The notes: generated by a model not told the origin, from the sequence alone. A stretch of 27,768 bases of DNA from CAYFUF01 sp964394795 (GCA_964394795.1 CAYMYX010000021.1:1-27768); one strand, 5' to 3'; numbered from the stretch's first letter, positions 1 to 8,407 are shown. Numbers and translations are program-made.

Positions 1-2
1 AT

Positions 3-569
3 GAAAATACTGTAAGTATCATAATACAAAAATTTCAAGAATGGAAAAATGAAAACTTGCAAGGTAGGTTCCACTATACCAAAAGTTCTACTCCTGTTGG
101 GTCTACTGCACTTTCATTTGAAGATGGTAGTCCACGTAAAGAAATTACTCAAGGTAGAATAGGTACAAAGCTTGCAGAAGGCACTCCTAGTGAAAAATAT
201 CTGTATGATGCCTTTGCTTATGATTCTCCTTTAGAGAAAAAGAATCTTATGGCAGGTATTGATAAAGTGGTTGTTTATGGTAAAATTCCACGCAGTAGTA
301 TTCCTATACCAACAATAACTGGTGGGATGTATAGCCCAGACTTCATGTATATAGTTAAAAAATCTAATGGCGATAAAGAATTGAATATTATAGTTGAAAC
401 AAAGGATGTAGAGGATAAAACTAATTTAAGAGACACGGAAAAGGCGAATCTAAAATGTGCTAGAGTATTTTTCGATATATTATCGCAAGATGGGTATAAA
501 GTTCATTTCCGCGAGCAGCTTAACAATCGACAAATGGCACAGATTATTAATGAAGTATTGGAAGAATAA
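3..569 (+). CDS. Type III restriction endonuclease (Res subunit), C-terminal part
   Basis: This is the C-terminal end of the ATP-dependent restriction subunit of a type III restriction-modification system, which cuts unmethylated foreign DNA together with a Mod methyltransferase. The frame is open from the left edge of the window, so the gene starts upstream. A TTG at 57 is only an internal leucine codon with no ribosome binding site. About 188 residues are visible. They contain the PD-(D/E)xK-type nuclease signature: a YSPDFMY segment followed about 20 residues later by IIVETKDV, giving the P-D...E-x-K pattern typical of the Res C-terminal nuclease domain. The helicase motifs and the mod gene must lie outside the window. 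The DNA here is much more AT-rich than from about 1,700 onwards, which suggests horizontal acquisition. The family assignment rests on motif recognition and is fairly secure. Confidence 0.85.
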   Translation, partial: ENTVSIIIQKFQEWKNENLQGRFHYTKSSTPVGSTALSFEDGSPRKEITQGRIGTKLAEGTPSEKYLYDAFAYDSPLEKKNLMAGIDKVVVYGKIPRSSIPIPTITGGMYSPDFMYIVKKSNGDKELNIIVETKDVEDKTNLRDTEKANLKCARVFFDILSQDGYKVHFREQLNNRQMAQIINEVLEE

Positions 570-646
570 AGCCGAAACAGTTTTAAGGTTAAAAAAACCC
601 TATAAGATCAACTAAGTTAATTTAACTGGGGGGAAGGAGTTGAAAA

Positions 647-1411
647 ATGAAGTTACAAGTTGTTTGTCATGAATGTATTAAGAATGTTCCAAATGATGAT
701 TTAGAAAAAATGGGCTCATTCTTTTCTAACTATGTACATAATGGGTTCCCAGAAATAGAATTATATAATACCATTCCGTATTATTCATATAAGTGTGATA
801 AAGGTCATAGTACAACTTTTTACTTGCAAAATGAGTTATATGAATTACTATTTCAACAAGCTACTTATTGCATAATAGATGGTTATTATCGTGAAGCAAT
901 TACAACTTATAATGCATCTTTAGAAAGATTTTTTGAATATGCTATTGAAATAATTATGCATTCTAATAATCCTGATGTTAATTTTAAAAATATTTGGAAA
1001 CAAGTTTCCAATCAATCTGAAAGACAACTAGGAGCTTTTTACTTTCTTTGGACTAGTTTCTTTAAAGAGGAACCACCTTATTTAAAGAGAAGTATGGTTA
1101 ATTTAAGAAATGATGTTGTTCACAAGGGAGCTCTTGTTTCTAAAGAAAAGTCTATTAAATTTGGAGAATACGTATTTGATTACATCAGATTACTTTTAGA
1201 TAAAGTTAACTCTTTAAATAAAGAAAAGGATTTTCTTCCCGCAATGCAAAGACAAATAAGATTAGTGGAAGCAAGTAGGATAAAATTTGATAACATTGAT
1301 TCTCATTCTACAATGGTTACTCTTACTTTTATTACAAGTTTTGACTCTATAACGACATATGATGATATTTTTTTAGAAAAAAATCAATTACCATACGGAA
1401 TAATTAAGTAG
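647..1411 (+). CDS. Uncharacterised protein with CxxC...CxxxH half-site and HEPN-like motif
   Basis: I do not recognise a named family for this 254-residue protein. The start at 647 is supported by a strong purine-rich ribosome binding site (GGGGGGAAGGAG) just upstream. What can be seen: C7 and C10 (CHEC) and C50 with H54 (CDKGH) could form an N-terminal zinc site; a helical segment around 76-105 follows; then L153-R154-N155-D156-V157-V158-H159, an R-x4-H motif with a polar residue after the Arg, as in HEPN ribonuclease or nucleotide-binding domains. A further helix follows at about 168-190 and a variable C-terminus. The gene lies 77 bp after the type III restriction gene on the same strand, has the same AT-rich composition, and ends before a strong hairpin, so the two may be co-transcribed. 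Inference: a defence-associated HEPN-type effector or accessory protein. The function is not proven. Confidence 0.7.
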   Translation: MKLQVVCHECIKNVPNDDLEKMGSFFSNYVHNGFPEIELYNTIPYYSYKCDKGHSTTFYLQNELYELLFQQATYCIIDGYYREAITTYNASLERFFEYAIEIIMHSNNPDVNFKNIWKQVSNQSERQLGAFYFLWTSFFKEEPPYLKRSMVNLRNDVVHKGALVSKEKSIKFGEYVFDYIRLLLDKVNSLNKEKDFLPAMQRQIRLVEASRIKFDNIDSHSTMVTLTFITSFDSITTYDDIFLEKNQLPYGIIK

Positions 1412-1520
1412 CAATACTTCTTATATTTAAAGTCACTAAGCTTAAAGCTTAATTACTATGGTAGTTAATAAATAACAAGTTGAAAACTATAGATTAATTT
1501 TAATTTATCTAAATCAATAA

Positions 1521-1559
1521 CAAAGACCACACCAGAAGTTATTTTGAGTGTGGTCTTTG
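1521..1559 (+). terminator. Perfect 12-bp hairpin after the restriction-associated gene
   Basis: Arms at 1521-1532 and 1548-1559 are exactly complementary (CAAAGACCACAC / GTGTGGTCTTTG) around a 15-nt loop, with a T-rich but interrupted 3' flank. It lies 110 bp after the end of the HEPN-like gene and probably ends that transcript. From 1561 to 1721 I see no further gene or clear signal. Confidence 0.6.
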
Positions 1560-1721
1560 TCTTGCTAACCTTTAAAGCTATTCACCTGTTTTTTCAATCC
1601 CTATGTGAAAGCTTCTAACCCCCTGCCTTTTTTATAGGCAAGGAAACTAGGTAAGGAAATTTGTTGAGCATTGTTGGTGAAATTCCTTAAAGCATTTAGA
1701 TTGAACTTAGCATTTATTACA

Positions 1722-1750
1722 TTGACACTCGTCTCGTTCCTTGTTAGGAT
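1722..1750 (+). promoter_or_regulatory. Sigma-A-type promoter of the nucleoside uptake operon
   Basis: A perfect -35 hexamer TTGACA (1722-1727) is followed after exactly 17 bp by TAGGAT (1745-1750), a 4/6 match to the -10 consensus. Transcription would start near 1757, about 20 bases before the first riboswitch helix. That is the expected arrangement for a riboswitch leader. Confidence 0.7.
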
Positions 1751-1776
1751 AAATACATCAACAGAATAACTGTCGT

Positions 1777-1844
1777 TATCAATATAGGTCTGGATGGAAT
1801 GGCCCAGACGTCTCTACCGCACGCCTCAGTTGCGACTATTGGTA
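1777..1844 (+). promoter_or_regulatory. Purine-type riboswitch aptamer (guanine-like, variant)
   Basis: The leader folds into the three-helix purine aptamer. P1 is 1777-1784 with 1837-1844 (TATCAATA / TATTGGTA, one G-U pair). P2 is GTCTGG with CCAGAC. J2/3 is GTCTCTACC, matching the conserved TCTACC core. P3 is a short CGCA/TGCG helix, followed by the conserved GACTAT of J3/1. The base equivalent to position 74 is C (1836), the state that in known members selects guanine-type ligands over adenine. Deviations: J1/2 is short (about 3 nt), L2 is ATGGAATGGC instead of the usual ATATGG-like loop, and L3 lacks the CCGTAAA-like sequence. It precedes a nucleoside ABC importer, as purine riboswitches commonly do. 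Ligand identity is uncertain because of the loop changes. Confidence 0.75.
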
Positions 1845-1881
1845 TTGCTTTCGTTTCGCAAGATTCGAAAATTTGGTAATG

Positions 1882-1907
1882 GACACTCGTGTAGAGGGTC
1901 TTTTTTT
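1882..1907 (+). terminator. Riboswitch expression-platform terminator
   Basis: GACACTC (1882-1888) pairs with GAGGGTC (1894-1900), with one A-G mismatch and a GTGTA loop, followed directly by seven T (1901-1907). It sits between the aptamer and the first gene, so ligand binding would be expected to favour premature termination. A second small hairpin (TTTCG...CGAAA) lies between aptamer and terminator and may belong to the switching structure. Confidence 0.7.
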
Positions 1908-1973
1908 ATTTTAGGTAATGAAGGTTTTCTGCTGAGCGATGGAATGCGAGCACCTAAAAAACAGGAGGAATGA

Positions 1974-3209
1974 ATGAAAAAAGGAATGGCACTTCTACTA
2001 GCACTTGTTGTACTGTTCAGCTTAGCCGCTTGCGGGTCGGATGACGGGGGCAACGAGGAATCGACAGGACAAGAAACCGAAGGCACAACTGAAGGAGTAG
2101 CGAAAGAGGATATTAAAGTCGGCTTTATTTTTTTACATGATGAAAACTCTACATACGACAAAAACTTCATGGATGCTGCAACGGCGATGCAAGAAGAATT
2201 GGGCTTAACCAATGAGCAGGTTCGTTTCATTACCAACGTCCCTGAGTCCAACGAAGCGCAAGAAGCAGCAGAGGAACTGGTAGACTGGGGAGCAGATCTG
2301 GTATTTGCAGATTCCTTCGGTCATGAGGACTATATCTTGGCTGTAGCAGAAGAAAATCCGGATGTTCTATTTTGCCATGCAACAGGCACCAAAGCCCACA
2401 CTTCAGGTTTAGATAACTACTTTAACGCCTTTGCAAAGATTCACCAAGCAAGGTTTTTGGCTGGCGTCGTTGCCGGCTATAAGATGAATGAAATGATTGA
2501 GAATGGCGAAATTACAGAAGATGAAGCTAAAGTCGGTTACGTTGGCGCAATGCCATTTGCCGAAGTTAAGTCAGGCTACACTGCATTCTTCCTAGGCGTT
2601 CGCGAAGTTTGTCCATCAGCTACGATGGAGGTTGTTTTCACCAATTCTTGGTACGACGAGGCTTTAGAAAAAGAAGCAGCCAATACGTTGATTGCAGACG
2701 GTTGTGTGGTCATATCTCAACACGCGGACTCCATGGGAGCCCCTACCGCTTGTGAGGCGGCAGGTGTTCCTAACGTGGCTTACAACGGATCGACCATCAA
2801 TACTTGTCCAACAACAGCATTGACTTCATCTCACATCTCATGGCAACCATACTTCACCCACATTGTGGAAGCGGTCCTCAACGGTACGCCTATTGAGCAG
2901 GACTTCTCTGGTGGTTTGAAGGAAGGTACAGCGGTACTTGGCCCTCTAAATGAAGATGTTGTAGCCGAGGGTACAGCTGAAAAAGTGGAAGAGTTACGCG
3001 CACAACTCGAGAATGAAGAAATCTATGTATTCGATACAGCGAAGTTTACAGTGGATGGTAATACTTTAGATTCTTACCAAGCTGACGTTGATTCAGATCC
3101 GGACTTTACTCCTGACACAGAAGTAATCGAAGATGGTATCTTCCTTGAATCCGAATTCCGTTCAGCGCCATATTTCGATATCGACATTGACGGCATCAAC
3201 ATAAGATAA
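1974..3209 (+). CDS. BMP-family nucleoside-binding lipoprotein of an ABC importer
   Basis: This is the substrate-binding lipoprotein of a nucleoside ABC importer (Bmp/PnrA-like family), anchored outside the membrane and delivering purine or other nucleosides to the permeases. The 411-residue product begins with a classic lipoprotein signal (MKKGMALLLALVVLFSLAAC; lipobox Cys at 20), then an acidic, Ser/Thr/Glu-rich linker to about residue 45. The first strand is KVGFIFLHDENSTYDKNF, as in Bmp proteins. It is somewhat longer than the usual 350 or so because of an acidic C-terminal extension (last ~60 residues). The start is set by AGGAGG at 1963-1968, 5 nt before the ATG. It heads an operon with an ATPase and two permeases and lies directly behind a purine riboswitch, which supports a purine nucleoside ligand. 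The exact substrate is inferred. Confidence 0.9.
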   Translation: MKKGMALLLALVVLFSLAACGSDDGGNEESTGQETEGTTEGVAKEDIKVGFIFLHDENSTYDKNFMDAATAMQEELGLTNEQVRFITNVPESNEAQEAAEELVDWGADLVFADSFGHEDYILAVAEENPDVLFCHATGTKAHTSGLDNYFNAFAKIHQARFLAGVVAGYKMNEMIENGEITEDEAKVGYVGAMPFAEVKSGYTAFFLGVREVCPSATMEVVFTNSWYDEALEKEAANTLIADGCVVISQHADSMGAPTACEAAGVPNVAYNGSTINTCPTTALTSSHISWQPYFTHIVEAVLNGTPIEQDFSGGLKEGTAVLGPLNEDVVAEGTAEKVEELRAQLENEEIYVFDTAKFTVDGNTLDSYQADVDSDPDFTPDTEVIEDGIFLESEFRSAPYFDIDIDGINIR

Positions 3210-3274
3210 CTTAATACCGGGGCGGTCAGTAGACCGTCCTTGTCTATTGGTAGGCATAGTAGAAAGGATAGCTC

Positions 3275-4816
3275 ATGTCCAACTTGGCCATGGAATTGGT
3301 GGATATCACCAAATCTTTTGGATCCGTCATTGCGAATGACAACATCAGCATGACCGTGAATAAGGGCGAAATTCTTGCCATTCTTGGTGAGAATGGGTCT
3401 GGCAAGACCACCCTTATGAATATGATTGCCGGAATTTACTTTCCCGACCACGGCAAAATATTTATCGATGGGAAAGAGGTGGTGATCACATCGCCTGCAG
3501 CTGCCCACAGCCTTCAAATTGGGATGATTCACCAGCACTTTAAGCTCATTGATGTCTTTTCAGCGACGGAGAACATCGTTCTCGGTTTGGATGACGAAGA
3601 ATACGATTTGGCTGAATCTGCTAAAAAAATTCAAGAGATAGCTGATCGGTATGGCTTCCATATCGATCCCAAGAAAAAAATATATAACATGTCGGTTTCG
3701 GAGAAGCAGACGGTGGAGATTATTCGGGTCCTTTATCGGGGAGCTAATCTTCTTATCTTGGATGAGCCTACTGCTGTGCTCACTCCTCAGGAAACCAACC
3801 GCCTCTTTGACGTGTTACGACGGATGCGAGATGACGGGAAGTCGATTATTATCATCACCCATAAGTTGTCCGAGGTTATGGCCATCTCTGACCGGGTCAC
3901 CGTGTTACGAAAAGGGCAATATATCGCAACCGTAGATACAGCAGATACGGATCCCCAGCTCTTAACCGACATGATGGTAGGTGAAACGGTCAGTTTGAAT
4001 ATCGAGCGGAAGGATCCCGTCGATGCCCAAGACCGCCTCTTGGTTGACCATGTCACCGTGAAGGGTTATCAGGGGGATATCCTCTTGGATGATGTATCCT
4101 TTACGGCTAAGTCAGGCGAAATCCTTGGCATTGCGGGCATTGCCGGCTCGGGACAGAAGGAGCTATTGGAGGCCATTGCAGGCCTCCAGGAAATTGATGA
4201 AGGTAAGATTCTCTATCGAGATACGGTGACGAAAGAAGAGACTAACCTTATCAACAAGAACGCGATGGAAATCCGAGACTTGGGTGTCCGTTTATCCTTC
4301 GTTCCTGAGGATCGTCTTGGCATGGGCTTGGTTGGCAACATGAACATTGTAGACAACATCATGCTCAGATCTTACCAAGCCGGATCTTCTGTCTTCGTAG
4401 AAAGGGAAGCACCCCGGACCTTGGCTGAGCGGATTATTGAGCGGTTGGAGGTTGCAACGGAATCGGCTGATACGCCCGTTCGAAAGCTCTCCGGTGGCAA
4501 CGTCCAGAAAATTCTCGTCGGTCGGGAAATTGCCTCTCATCCAACGGTCTTCATGGCCGCCTATCCCGTGCGTGGCTTGGATATCAACTCATCCTACAAG
4601 ATTTACGATTTGCTCAACGAGCAGAAGGAGCAAGGCGTTGCCGTCATTTATGTCGGTGAAGACTTGGATGTCCTCTTAGCCCTTTGCGACCGGATTTTGG
4701 TTCTAAGTCATGGCAAGATGTATGGCCCCTTTGATGGGAAGACTATTACGAAAGAAGAGATTGGATTCAACATGGTGAAAGGAAGGGGGGAAGCCGATGG
4801 AAAGCGCACTAACTAA
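3275..4816 (+). CDS. Nucleoside ABC transporter ATP-binding protein (two ATPase domains)
   Basis: This cytoplasmic ATPase powers the nucleoside importer; the 513-residue length with two fused ABC domains is typical of the YufO/NupA-RbsA-like group. Domain 1 has Walker A GENGSGKT (38-45), a Q-loop Q87, a weak signature SVSEKQ (140-145), Walker B LLILDEPT (159-166) and the switch His at 196. Domain 2 has a degenerate Walker A (GIAGSGQKE, 288-296), a good signature LSGGN (405-409), and a Walker B changed to VFMAAYPVRGLD (425-436) that lacks the Asp-Glu pair. So probably only one composite site hydrolyses ATP, as known for this family. It follows the lipoprotein after 65 bp, has an AGAAAGGA ribosome binding site, and overlaps the next gene by 20 bp. 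Confidence 0.93.
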   Translation: MSNLAMELVDITKSFGSVIANDNISMTVNKGEILAILGENGSGKTTLMNMIAGIYFPDHGKIFIDGKEVVITSPAAAHSLQIGMIHQHFKLIDVFSATENIVLGLDDEEYDLAESAKKIQEIADRYGFHIDPKKKIYNMSVSEKQTVEIIRVLYRGANLLILDEPTAVLTPQETNRLFDVLRRMRDDGKSIIIITHKLSEVMAISDRVTVLRKGQYIATVDTADTDPQLLTDMMVGETVSLNIERKDPVDAQDRLLVDHVTVKGYQGDILLDDVSFTAKSGEILGIAGIAGSGQKELLEAIAGLQEIDEGKILYRDTVTKEETNLINKNAMEIRDLGVRLSFVPEDRLGMGLVGNMNIVDNIMLRSYQAGSSVFVEREAPRTLAERIIERLEVATESADTPVRKLSGGNVQKILVGREIASHPTVFMAAYPVRGLDINSSYKIYDLLNEQKEQGVAVIYVGEDLDVLLALCDRILVLSHGKMYGPFDGKTITKEEIGFNMVKGRGEADGKRTN

Positions 4817-5903
4817 AAAAGAACCCTTCATCCATATTACGAAGAGGACCGACATTAAGCAAAGCCGGGCCATCCTCATCCGAGGCATCGCCATCTTGCT
4901 GGGCCTTCTCGTTTCAGGGATTGTCATCATGTTGTTCACTGGACTCAATCCTATCGATGCTTTCCAAACGATGTTGGAAGGAAGTATGGGATCCAGCAGA
5001 AAAGTCTGGACAACGATACAAAACACCGCCATTCTGTTGATCATCGCCTTGGCTATCACTCCGGCCTTCAAGATGCGGTTTTGGAACTTGGGCGCAGAAG
5101 GGCAAGTGCTAATCGGTGGATTGGCTACTGCCGCTTGCATGATTTATTTCGGCGATATCTTACCAGCTCCGGTTCTTATTCCCGTCATGTTCGTTGCCGC
5201 TGTAATCTCCGGTTTAATTTGGGCAGCTATCACCGCCTTCTTCCGCGCCAAGTGGGGAACCAATGAAAGCCTCTTCACCTTAATGATGAATTATGTGGCC
5301 ATGCAGCTTGTTTCCTTCTTTGTCGTTCTTTGGGAGTCACCCCAGAACTCTGGCAAGATTGGCTTGATTAACCCCCAGACGGAAGCGGGTTGGTTACCAA
5401 CTTTATTTGATCAAAAGTATTTATTAAACGTCCTTATTGTTGTTGTTGTTCTCGTATTTGTTTACTTTTACTTGAAGTATTCCAAGCATGGCTACGAAAT
5501 TGCCGTGGTTGGTGAAAGTCCTAAGACGGCCCATTACGTAGGTATTGATGTACCGAAGGTCATCCTTCGTACCGTTGCCCTATCCGGAGCCCTTTGCGGT
5601 ATCGCAGGCTTCCTCCTGGTTGCGGGAACCGACCACACGATTTCCATGAGTACGGCTGGTGGCCAAGGCTTTATCGCCGTTATGGTTTCTTGGTTGGCTA
5701 AGTTTGATCCCTTGTGGATGATCCTGCCTTCCTTCCTCCTCGTCTTCTTACAAAGAGGGGCAAGGGAAATCGCCATGACCTTCCGCTTGAATGACTCGAT
5801 TACCGATATCATCACGGGCATTGTTATCTTCTTTATCATTGGATCGGAGTTTTTTATCCATTACGAGATTCACTTCCGTAAGAGGAAAGGAGCAAAAGAA
5901 TAA
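4797..5903 (+). CDS. Nucleoside ABC transporter permease 1
   Basis: This is a membrane permease of the nucleoside importer, YufP/NupB-like (branched-chain amino acid/ribose-type permease superfamily, BPD_transp_2). The 368-residue protein has a basic cytoplasmic N-terminus, then many hydrophobic segments starting at about residue 25. The conserved cytoplasmic loop reads FKMRFWNLGAEGQVLIGG, and a later loop reads AVGESPKTAHYVGIDV; both are typical EAA-like loops of this family. Its ATG lies inside the end of the ATPase gene, preceded by GGAAGGGGGG, so the two are translationally coupled. It pairs with the next gene to form a heterodimeric channel. Confidence 0.92.
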   Translation: MESALTKKEPFIHITKRTDIKQSRAILIRGIAILLGLLVSGIVIMLFTGLNPIDAFQTMLEGSMGSSRKVWTTIQNTAILLIIALAITPAFKMRFWNLGAEGQVLIGGLATAACMIYFGDILPAPVLIPVMFVAAVISGLIWAAITAFFRAKWGTNESLFTLMMNYVAMQLVSFFVVLWESPQNSGKIGLINPQTEAGWLPTLFDQKYLLNVLIVVVVLVFVYFYLKYSKHGYEIAVVGESPKTAHYVGIDVPKVILRTVALSGALCGIAGFLLVAGTDHTISMSTAGGQGFIAVMVSWLAKFDPLWMILPSFLLVFLQRGAREIAMTFRLNDSITDIITGIVIFFIIGSEFFIHYEIHFRKRKGAKE

Positions 5904-6883
5904 TGACTACGTTAATTCTCTTTATTCAACGGGCTGTTGTCCAAGGCATTCCTCTTCTCTTCGGAGCTACCGGCGAGATTGTTACGGAAAAGTCCGGCAA
6001 CTTAAACCTTGGTATCGCCGGTATTATGTACGTTGGTGGCGTAAGCGGTGTTATTGGCGCCTTCTTTTATGAAAGGGCAGTGGAGTCCATTAATCCCGTT
6101 CTAGGCATTCTGATTCCCTTGTTGTGTACGTTGGTGGGGTCAGCCCTTATGGCCCTCATTTATAGCTTCCTGACGATTACCCTTCGGGCTAACCAGAACG
6201 TTACGGGTTTGGCTCTTACCACGTTAGGTACCGGCATTGGTAACTTTTTCGGTGGGTCCCTTGCGACTCTCTTTGGCGAAGGTGGATCCATCGCTTTGGT
6301 AGAGACGAGTAAGCTCTTTCGGACAACCCTTCCTTTCACAGACAATCTGGGACCAATTGGATCGATCTTTTTCTCCTACGGCTTCTTAGCCTATGTGGCG
6401 ATTATTATAGCGGTTGTTGCCGGCTATATCCTTAGCAAAACGCGAGTTGGCTTGAATTTGCGGGCGGTGGGTGAGAGTCCTGCCACCGCGGATGCGGCGG
6501 GCTTGTCGGTGGCGAAATACAAGTACATGGCCACCATCATCGGTGGCATGATTGCCGGTTTGGGCGGCCTCTACTTCATTATGGACTACACCAACGGCGT
6601 ATGGTCCAACGGTGGTTTCGGCGACCGAGGATGGTTAGCCATTGCCCTGGTTATCTTTGCTAGCTGGCGGCCTACGAAGGCAATTTGGGGGGCCATCCTC
6701 TTCGGAGGCCTCTACATCGTCTACCTCTTTATTCCTAATTTGAACAGGGCTACCCAAGAGCTTTTCAAGATGCTCCCTTACCTAGTGACAATTCTCGTCC
6801 TCGTCGTTTCTTCGATGAAGAACAGGCAGGAAAACCAGCCGCCCAAGTCTTTGGGCACCAATTATTTCCGCGAGGAAAGATAA
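5903..6883 (+). CDS. Nucleoside ABC transporter permease 2
   Basis: This is the second permease of the importer, YufQ/NupC-like. The 326-residue, strongly hydrophobic protein carries the family loop GATGEIVTEKSGNLNLGIAG near residue 21 and a second loop AVGESPATADAAGLSV near 190, matching the partner permease. Its ATG overlaps the stop codon of the first permease by one base (TAATG), with an AGGAAAGGAGC ribosome binding site inside the upstream gene, so expression is coupled. The C-terminus ends in a short basic cytoplasmic tail, and a strong terminator follows 18 bp later, closing the operon. Confidence 0.92.
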   Translation: MTTLILFIQRAVVQGIPLLFGATGEIVTEKSGNLNLGIAGIMYVGGVSGVIGAFFYERAVESINPVLGILIPLLCTLVGSALMALIYSFLTITLRANQNVTGLALTTLGTGIGNFFGGSLATLFGEGGSIALVETSKLFRTTLPFTDNLGPIGSIFFSYGFLAYVAIIIAVVAGYILSKTRVGLNLRAVGESPATADAAGLSVAKYKYMATIIGGMIAGLGGLYFIMDYTNGVWSNGGFGDRGWLAIALVIFASWRPTKAIWGAILFGGLYIVYLFIPNLNRATQELFKMLPYLVTILVLVVSSMKNRQENQPPKSLGTNYFREER

Positions 6884-6900
6884 TATTTGTTTTCGAAAAG

Positions 6901-6943
6901 CGCCTGCAAGGCTACGTATCGTAGCTTTGCAGGCGTTATTGTT
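6901..6943 (+). terminator. Strong intrinsic terminator of the nucleoside uptake operon
   Basis: Arms 6901-6916 and 6920-6935 form a 16-bp stem with a single G-T pair and a TAT loop, followed by TTATTGTTT. It separates the importer operon from the sigma-factor operon. Confidence 0.85.
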
Positions 6944-7067
6944 TATCTCGATGAAGAGCAGACGTTTTTCGTGTATGATGAAAGCATAAAGATTTTTGTA
7001 AATAAGTGAGGAATTTTCTCCGGTCGCTTGTCCAAGTAAGTGAAAGGGGAAATAGAAAGGGTTCGTT

Positions 7068-7616
7068 ATGGACATAGGAGCGAGAGCATATGAACAGTTC
7101 CTAGCCGGCGATGAGGAACAGATGACGATCATAGTGGAACACTATGGAAACCCACTGCTGCTGTTTATCAATTCATATGTTCACAACTACCATACGGCAG
7201 AAGATCTCATGGAGGATTGCTTCGTTGAACTTTTGCTGAAAAAGCCAAGCTTTCGTGGAGAAAGTCAATTCAAGACTTACCTCTTTCAAATCGGAAGGAA
7301 CAAAGCGTTAAATTTTCTCAAACGCAGTAAGCATTTCACCTGGGTCAATGCGGACGATGTTGCCCATGAACTCAGGGAAGAAGACACCGTTTTTCAACGG
7401 ATAGAGGCAGATGAAACGAAGAGGCAGTTACATGATGCGTTGAAGACGCTCCCAGATCATTATCGGCAGGCTGTCATGCTCATTTACTTTGAAGAGTTTA
7501 ACTATGAGGAGGCTGCAGAGATCATGGATGTGTCCGTCAAGCAAATTGATAATTACATCTATCGTGCAAAAAAGAAACTAGCCCAAGTGCTAGAACGAGG
7601 GGAGGTGTTGGAATGA
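7068..7616 (+). CDS. ECF-type RNA polymerase sigma factor
   Basis: This is a 182-residue sigma-70 family factor of the extracytoplasmic-function type, which would direct RNA polymerase to a small regulon, probably including its own operon. Region 2 spans about 25-90 with the typical AEDLMEDCFVELL and FKTYLFQIGRNKALNFLKR segments (core binding and -10 recognition). Region 4 spans about 120-172 with LKTLPDHYRQAVMLIYFEEF and the helix-turn-helix AAEIMDVSVKQIDNYIYRAKKKL. The start has GAAAGGG 5-10 bp upstream. The ATG of the next gene overlaps its stop (ATGA), and that gene encodes a one-pass membrane protein, which fits a sigma/anti-sigma pair. No clear promoter could be assigned between 6944 and 7067. 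Confidence 0.92.
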   Translation: MDIGARAYEQFLAGDEEQMTIIVEHYGNPLLLFINSYVHNYHTAEDLMEDCFVELLLKKPSFRGESQFKTYLFQIGRNKALNFLKRSKHFTWVNADDVAHELREEDTVFQRIEADETKRQLHDALKTLPDHYRQAVMLIYFEEFNYEEAAEIMDVSVKQIDNYIYRAKKKLAQVLERGEVLE

Positions 7617-8392
7617 AATCCCCTGAAGAAAGAGTAGCTTCGATCAAAGCAAAATTAGCAGAAGCCCAGCGCTTAGAACAGATGAAGCAAGGTGTCGAAG
7701 CACAAAATACTCTAGAGAATCAGACGGAAAGACCTAGAGAAAAAAAGACCACATCACCCTGGTTGCGACTTGGCCTTGGCGGCTTAGCAACCGCTGTAGC
7801 GGCGGCCTTTATTCTCATTATTGGACCGAAGGTAATTGCCCCTATGGATTCTGCTATGGTAGAGAGTTCCAGCTACGCCGAACCTATGGAAGTTGGCGAT
7901 GCACCAAGTACTGAAGGAGCACAAACCCACGAAGTGGCTGCCCCCGAACGAGCCGAAGTGTCATCAGCAATAGAAGCAGAAGTCGAAGAGACGCAAGATG
8001 CGGAAGAGGCGATGGTTGACACAAATGAATCCACCGAAGATCGCGTATCAGTTAGTGGATATGAGCTGACTGGGGAAGACAGCGAAGTAGCTACCCGTGA
8101 CGGGCAGGCGATCAGTTTGCGAAAGGAAATGTGGCAAGCTGAGGCTGACACCACCAAGGTAGTCGAATTCACTATTGCCGAGATGGCCCTGCAAGAGAAT
8201 CCTTACATTGAAGCGGATGATGAGCAGATTACCATGGCCCTTGGCGGTCAAGACCTAAATGTCTTCAGCAGAGATAACCGACTAGCTTGGGTTTTCACCC
8301 GAGATAACAACTATTATTACGGCAAGGCAGAGAATTTAAGCCTAACCGAATTAGAAGAATTTTTATCGGACTACTTGGACTTAGCTGATTAA
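7613..8392 (+). CDS. Putative membrane anti-sigma factor
   Basis: This 259-residue protein probably holds the upstream sigma factor inactive at the membrane. That role is inferred from the 4-bp ATGA overlap with the sigma gene and from topology. It has a charged, helical cytoplasmic N-terminus (1-49), one membrane segment (about 52-72), then a long acidic linker rich in Glu, Ser, Thr and Ala (about 78-145), and a folded extracytoplasmic C-terminal domain ending near LTELEEFLSDYLDLAD. I see no zinc-binding HxxxCxxC anti-sigma motif, so it would be a non-ZAS type. The following lipoprotein gene begins 15 bp later, suggesting a three-gene envelope-sensing operon. Confidence 0.7.
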   Translation: MKSPEERVASIKAKLAEAQRLEQMKQGVEAQNTLENQTERPREKKTTSPWLRLGLGGLATAVAAAFILIIGPKVIAPMDSAMVESSSYAEPMEVGDAPSTEGAQTHEVAAPERAEVSSAIEAEVEETQDAEEAMVDTNESTEDRVSVSGYELTGEDSEVATRDGQAISLRKEMWQAEADTTKVVEFTIAEMALQENPYIEADDEQITMALGGQDLNVFSRDNRLAWVFTRDNNYYYGKAENLSLTELEEFLSDYLDLAD

Positions 8393-8407
8393 GAAGAGGA
8401 GCTTGTG

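Noticed and set aside
57..569. A complete gene starting at TTG 57
   Set aside because: The frame is open to the window edge and the sequence is the C-terminal part of a much longer restriction subunit; no ribosome binding site is present.
1826..2251. Minus-strand open frame across the riboswitch terminator and lipoprotein start
   Set aside because: It is antisense to a clear lipoprotein gene, rich in Ser/Pro as shadow frames are, and has no recognisable domain.
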